Shown: positions 62,853-64,000 of the stretch, one piece after another | Position numbering within the stretch: position 1 is the stretch's first letter | How the letters are laid out: each line of letters opens with the position of its first letter | From: Flavobacteria bacterium RIFCSPLOWO2_12_FULL_35_11 | GTDB taxonomy: Bacteria; Bacteroidota; Bacteroidia; Flavobacteriales; Flavobacteriaceae | Assembly (NCBI GenBank): GCA_001800975.1 | Contig: MGWK01000011.1 | Location: forward strand, 1-64,000 | Length of the DNA: 64,000 bases | Direction of reading: 5' to 3' | Translations under genes and position numbers: made by a program | The notes under the pieces: model-generated | What the model was told of the DNA's origin: nothing | What the model saw: only the letters and a program-made list of their open reading frames with translations | Databases searched by the model: none

Positions 62853-63671
62853 ATGTCTACAGCAAAAAAAGACTATAAGAGAATTACCACCAAAAGTGTG
62901 GTGGAAATGAAGAAAAATGGCGAAAAAATTGCCATGCTTACCGCTTATGATTACACGATGGCGAAAATTATTGACAATGCCGGAATTGATATTATTTTAG
63001 TGGGCGATTCTGCATCTAATGTCATGGCTGGCCATGAAACAACCTTGCCCATAACGTTAGATCAAATGATTTACCACGCAAGTTCCGTAGTAAGGGCGAT
63101 TCATAGAAGTTTGGTGGTGGTTGATTTGCCTTTTGGAAGCTACCAGGGAAATTCAAGAAATGCGTTGGATTCTTCTATTAGAATTATGAAGGAATCTGGT
63201 GGTCATGCGGTTAAATTGGAAGGCGGAAGTGAAATTAGCGAGTCTATAACCAGAATTTTAACAGCTGGAATTCCAGTGATGGGACATTTAGGATTGACAC
63301 CGCAATCTATCTATAAATTTGGCACATACACCGTTAGGGCGAAGGAAGAAGAAGAGGCTGAAAAATTAAAAGAAGATGCATTATTGTTGGAAAAATTGGG
63401 CTGTTTTGCCTTGGTTTTAGAAAAAGTTCCTGCAAAACTAGCCCAGGAAATTGCCGAAAGTATTTCTATTCCGGTTATTGGAATTGGCGCGGGAAATGGT
63501 GTTGACGGACAAGTGTTGGTTACGCATGATATGTTGGGAATGACCCACGAATTCCATCCGCGATTTTTGCGTCGCTATATGGATTTATATGTGGAAATGA
63601 CCACGGCATTTGAAAGTTACATTACTGATGTAAAAAGCAGGAATTTTCCTAGTGATGAGGAGCAGTATTAG
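62853..63671 (+). CDS. panB: 3-methyl-2-oxobutanoate hydroxymethyltransferase
   Basis: First step of pantothenate synthesis: 5,10-methylene-THF plus 2-oxoisovalerate to ketopantoate. Its 272 residues equal the family norm. The opening [23 protein letters not shown] is diagnostic. Metal-site residues ([17 protein letters not shown]), [15 protein letters not shown] and [15 protein letters not shown] are intact. panC is not adjacent. It is separate from the following dehydrogenase gene by 141 bases. Confidence 0.97.
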   Translation: MSTAKKDYKRITTKSVVEMKKNGEKIAMLTAYDYTMAKIIDNAGIDIILVGDSASNVMAGHETTLPITLDQMIYHASSVVRAIHRSLVVVDLPFGSYQGNSRNALDSSIRIMKESGGHAVKLEGGSEISESITRILTAGIPVMGHLGLTPQSIYKFGTYTVRAKEEEEAEKLKEDALLLEKLGCFALVLEKVPAKLAQEIAESISIPVIGIGAGNGVDGQVLVTHDMLGMTHEFHPRFLRRYMDLYVEMTTAFESYITDVKSRNFPSDEEQY

Positions 63672-63812
63672 CAATTAACAATTCATAATTAACAATTAAT
63701 AATTTATATGATTATTGGTTAAAAATCCTGTCTGAAAAGGAATTCGGAGTTTTTTTATTGAATCAAAAAAACCAATAGCTAATAACTTATAACTCAAAAA
63801 AAATATCAACAA

Positions 63813-64000
63813 ATGAAAGTCCTTCTGATAGATAGCAATCACCCAATTCTTCAGTCCGGTTTGAAAAAACTGGGATGTGTTTGTGAGGAAGATTATTTTT
63901 CAACCAAACAACAAATTGAAGAAAAAATAAGCGGTTATGAAGGGGTTGTTATCAGAAGCAGGTTTAACATCGACCAACAATTTTTAGAAAAAGCCACAAA
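63813..64000 (+). CDS. D-isomer-specific 2-hydroxyacid dehydrogenase (3' partial)
   Basis: The first 62 codons of a gene running off the window. The product opens VLLIDSNHPILQSGLKKLG and continues with a segment ending YEGVVIRSRFNIDQQFLEKAT, the N-terminal catalytic-domain pattern of the 2-hydroxyacid dehydrogenase/phosphoglycerate dehydrogenase family (GVVIRSRFxI). The Rossmann domain lies outside, so the substrate (for example 3-phosphoglycerate or glyoxylate) is not decidable. Confidence 0.85.
   Translation, partial: MKVLLIDSNHPILQSGLKKLGCVCEEDYFSTKQQIEEKISGYEGVVIRSRFNIDQQFLEKAT

Overview
The window is ordinary chromosomal DNA from a low-GC member of the Bacteroidota, almost certainly a flavobacterium (Flavobacteriaceae or a close relative). 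Evidence is a type B (gliding-motility type) type IX secretion sorting domain at the C-terminus of the protein at 24771-26711, a TonB receptor paired with a DUF5689 surface lipoprotein, the long Bacteroidota form of amidophosphoribosyltransferase, a DUF2480/DUF59/SufE iron-sulfur cluster, and TAnnTTTG promoter -7 elements a short distance before at least thirteen start codons. No rRNA, prophage, insertion sequence, CRISPR array or plasmid gene is seen. One tRNA gene (Ala, anticodon GGC) is present.

Layout. 1-7.5 kb: the end of an ABC transporter ATPase, a leftward group (flippase, secreted esterase, dUTPase, membrane histidine kinase), then gpsA, a cold-shock protein and a HemG-like flavodoxin. 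7.6-24.7 kb: a GAF/PAS hybrid kinase, lactonase-fold protein, pheS, a large receiver-plus-PPDK_N protein, gdhA, a leftward holB-DoxX-hypothetical group, pgk, an aldo/keto reductase, trpS and an acyltransferase preceded by a tandem repeat. 24.7-36.3 kb: a type IX-secreted lectin-like protein, a GNAT enzyme, CDF and CorA metal transporters, a GNAT-nitrilase fusion, tRNA-Ala, OsmC, RecJ and an S9 peptidase. 36.5-42.6 kb: a cell-envelope locus with a secreted endonuclease/exonuclease/phosphatase-family enzyme divergent from a TonB receptor and a DUF5689/lamin-tail lipoprotein, which I read as a possible nucleic-acid or phosphoester scavenging system. 42.6-57.2 kb: lpxD, hflX, the Fe-S assembly genes, a PfkB kinase, PurF, a B12-type radical SAM protein, PBP1A, an EamA transporter and glutaminase with YwbE. 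57.3-64 kb: a 1479-residue seven-PAS hybrid kinase with a small histidine kinase just upstream, panB, and the start of a 2-hydroxyacid dehydrogenase.

The most distinctive non-coding content is a set of dispersed intergenic repeats. The main one is a modular element of about 90-125 bp (six copies) with conserved flanks and hairpins whose stems change but stay paired, often with a TTTTC loop. There are also a REP-type inverted pair, two short-motif families, and an 89-bp tandem duplication in front of the acyltransferase in which each copy holds a 25-codon open frame. Most genes are housekeeping. The items most worth following are the structured repeat family, the tandem micro-ORFs, the receiver/PPDK_N protein, the radical SAM protein with unusual cysteine spacing, and the nuclease/TonB/lipoprotein locus.
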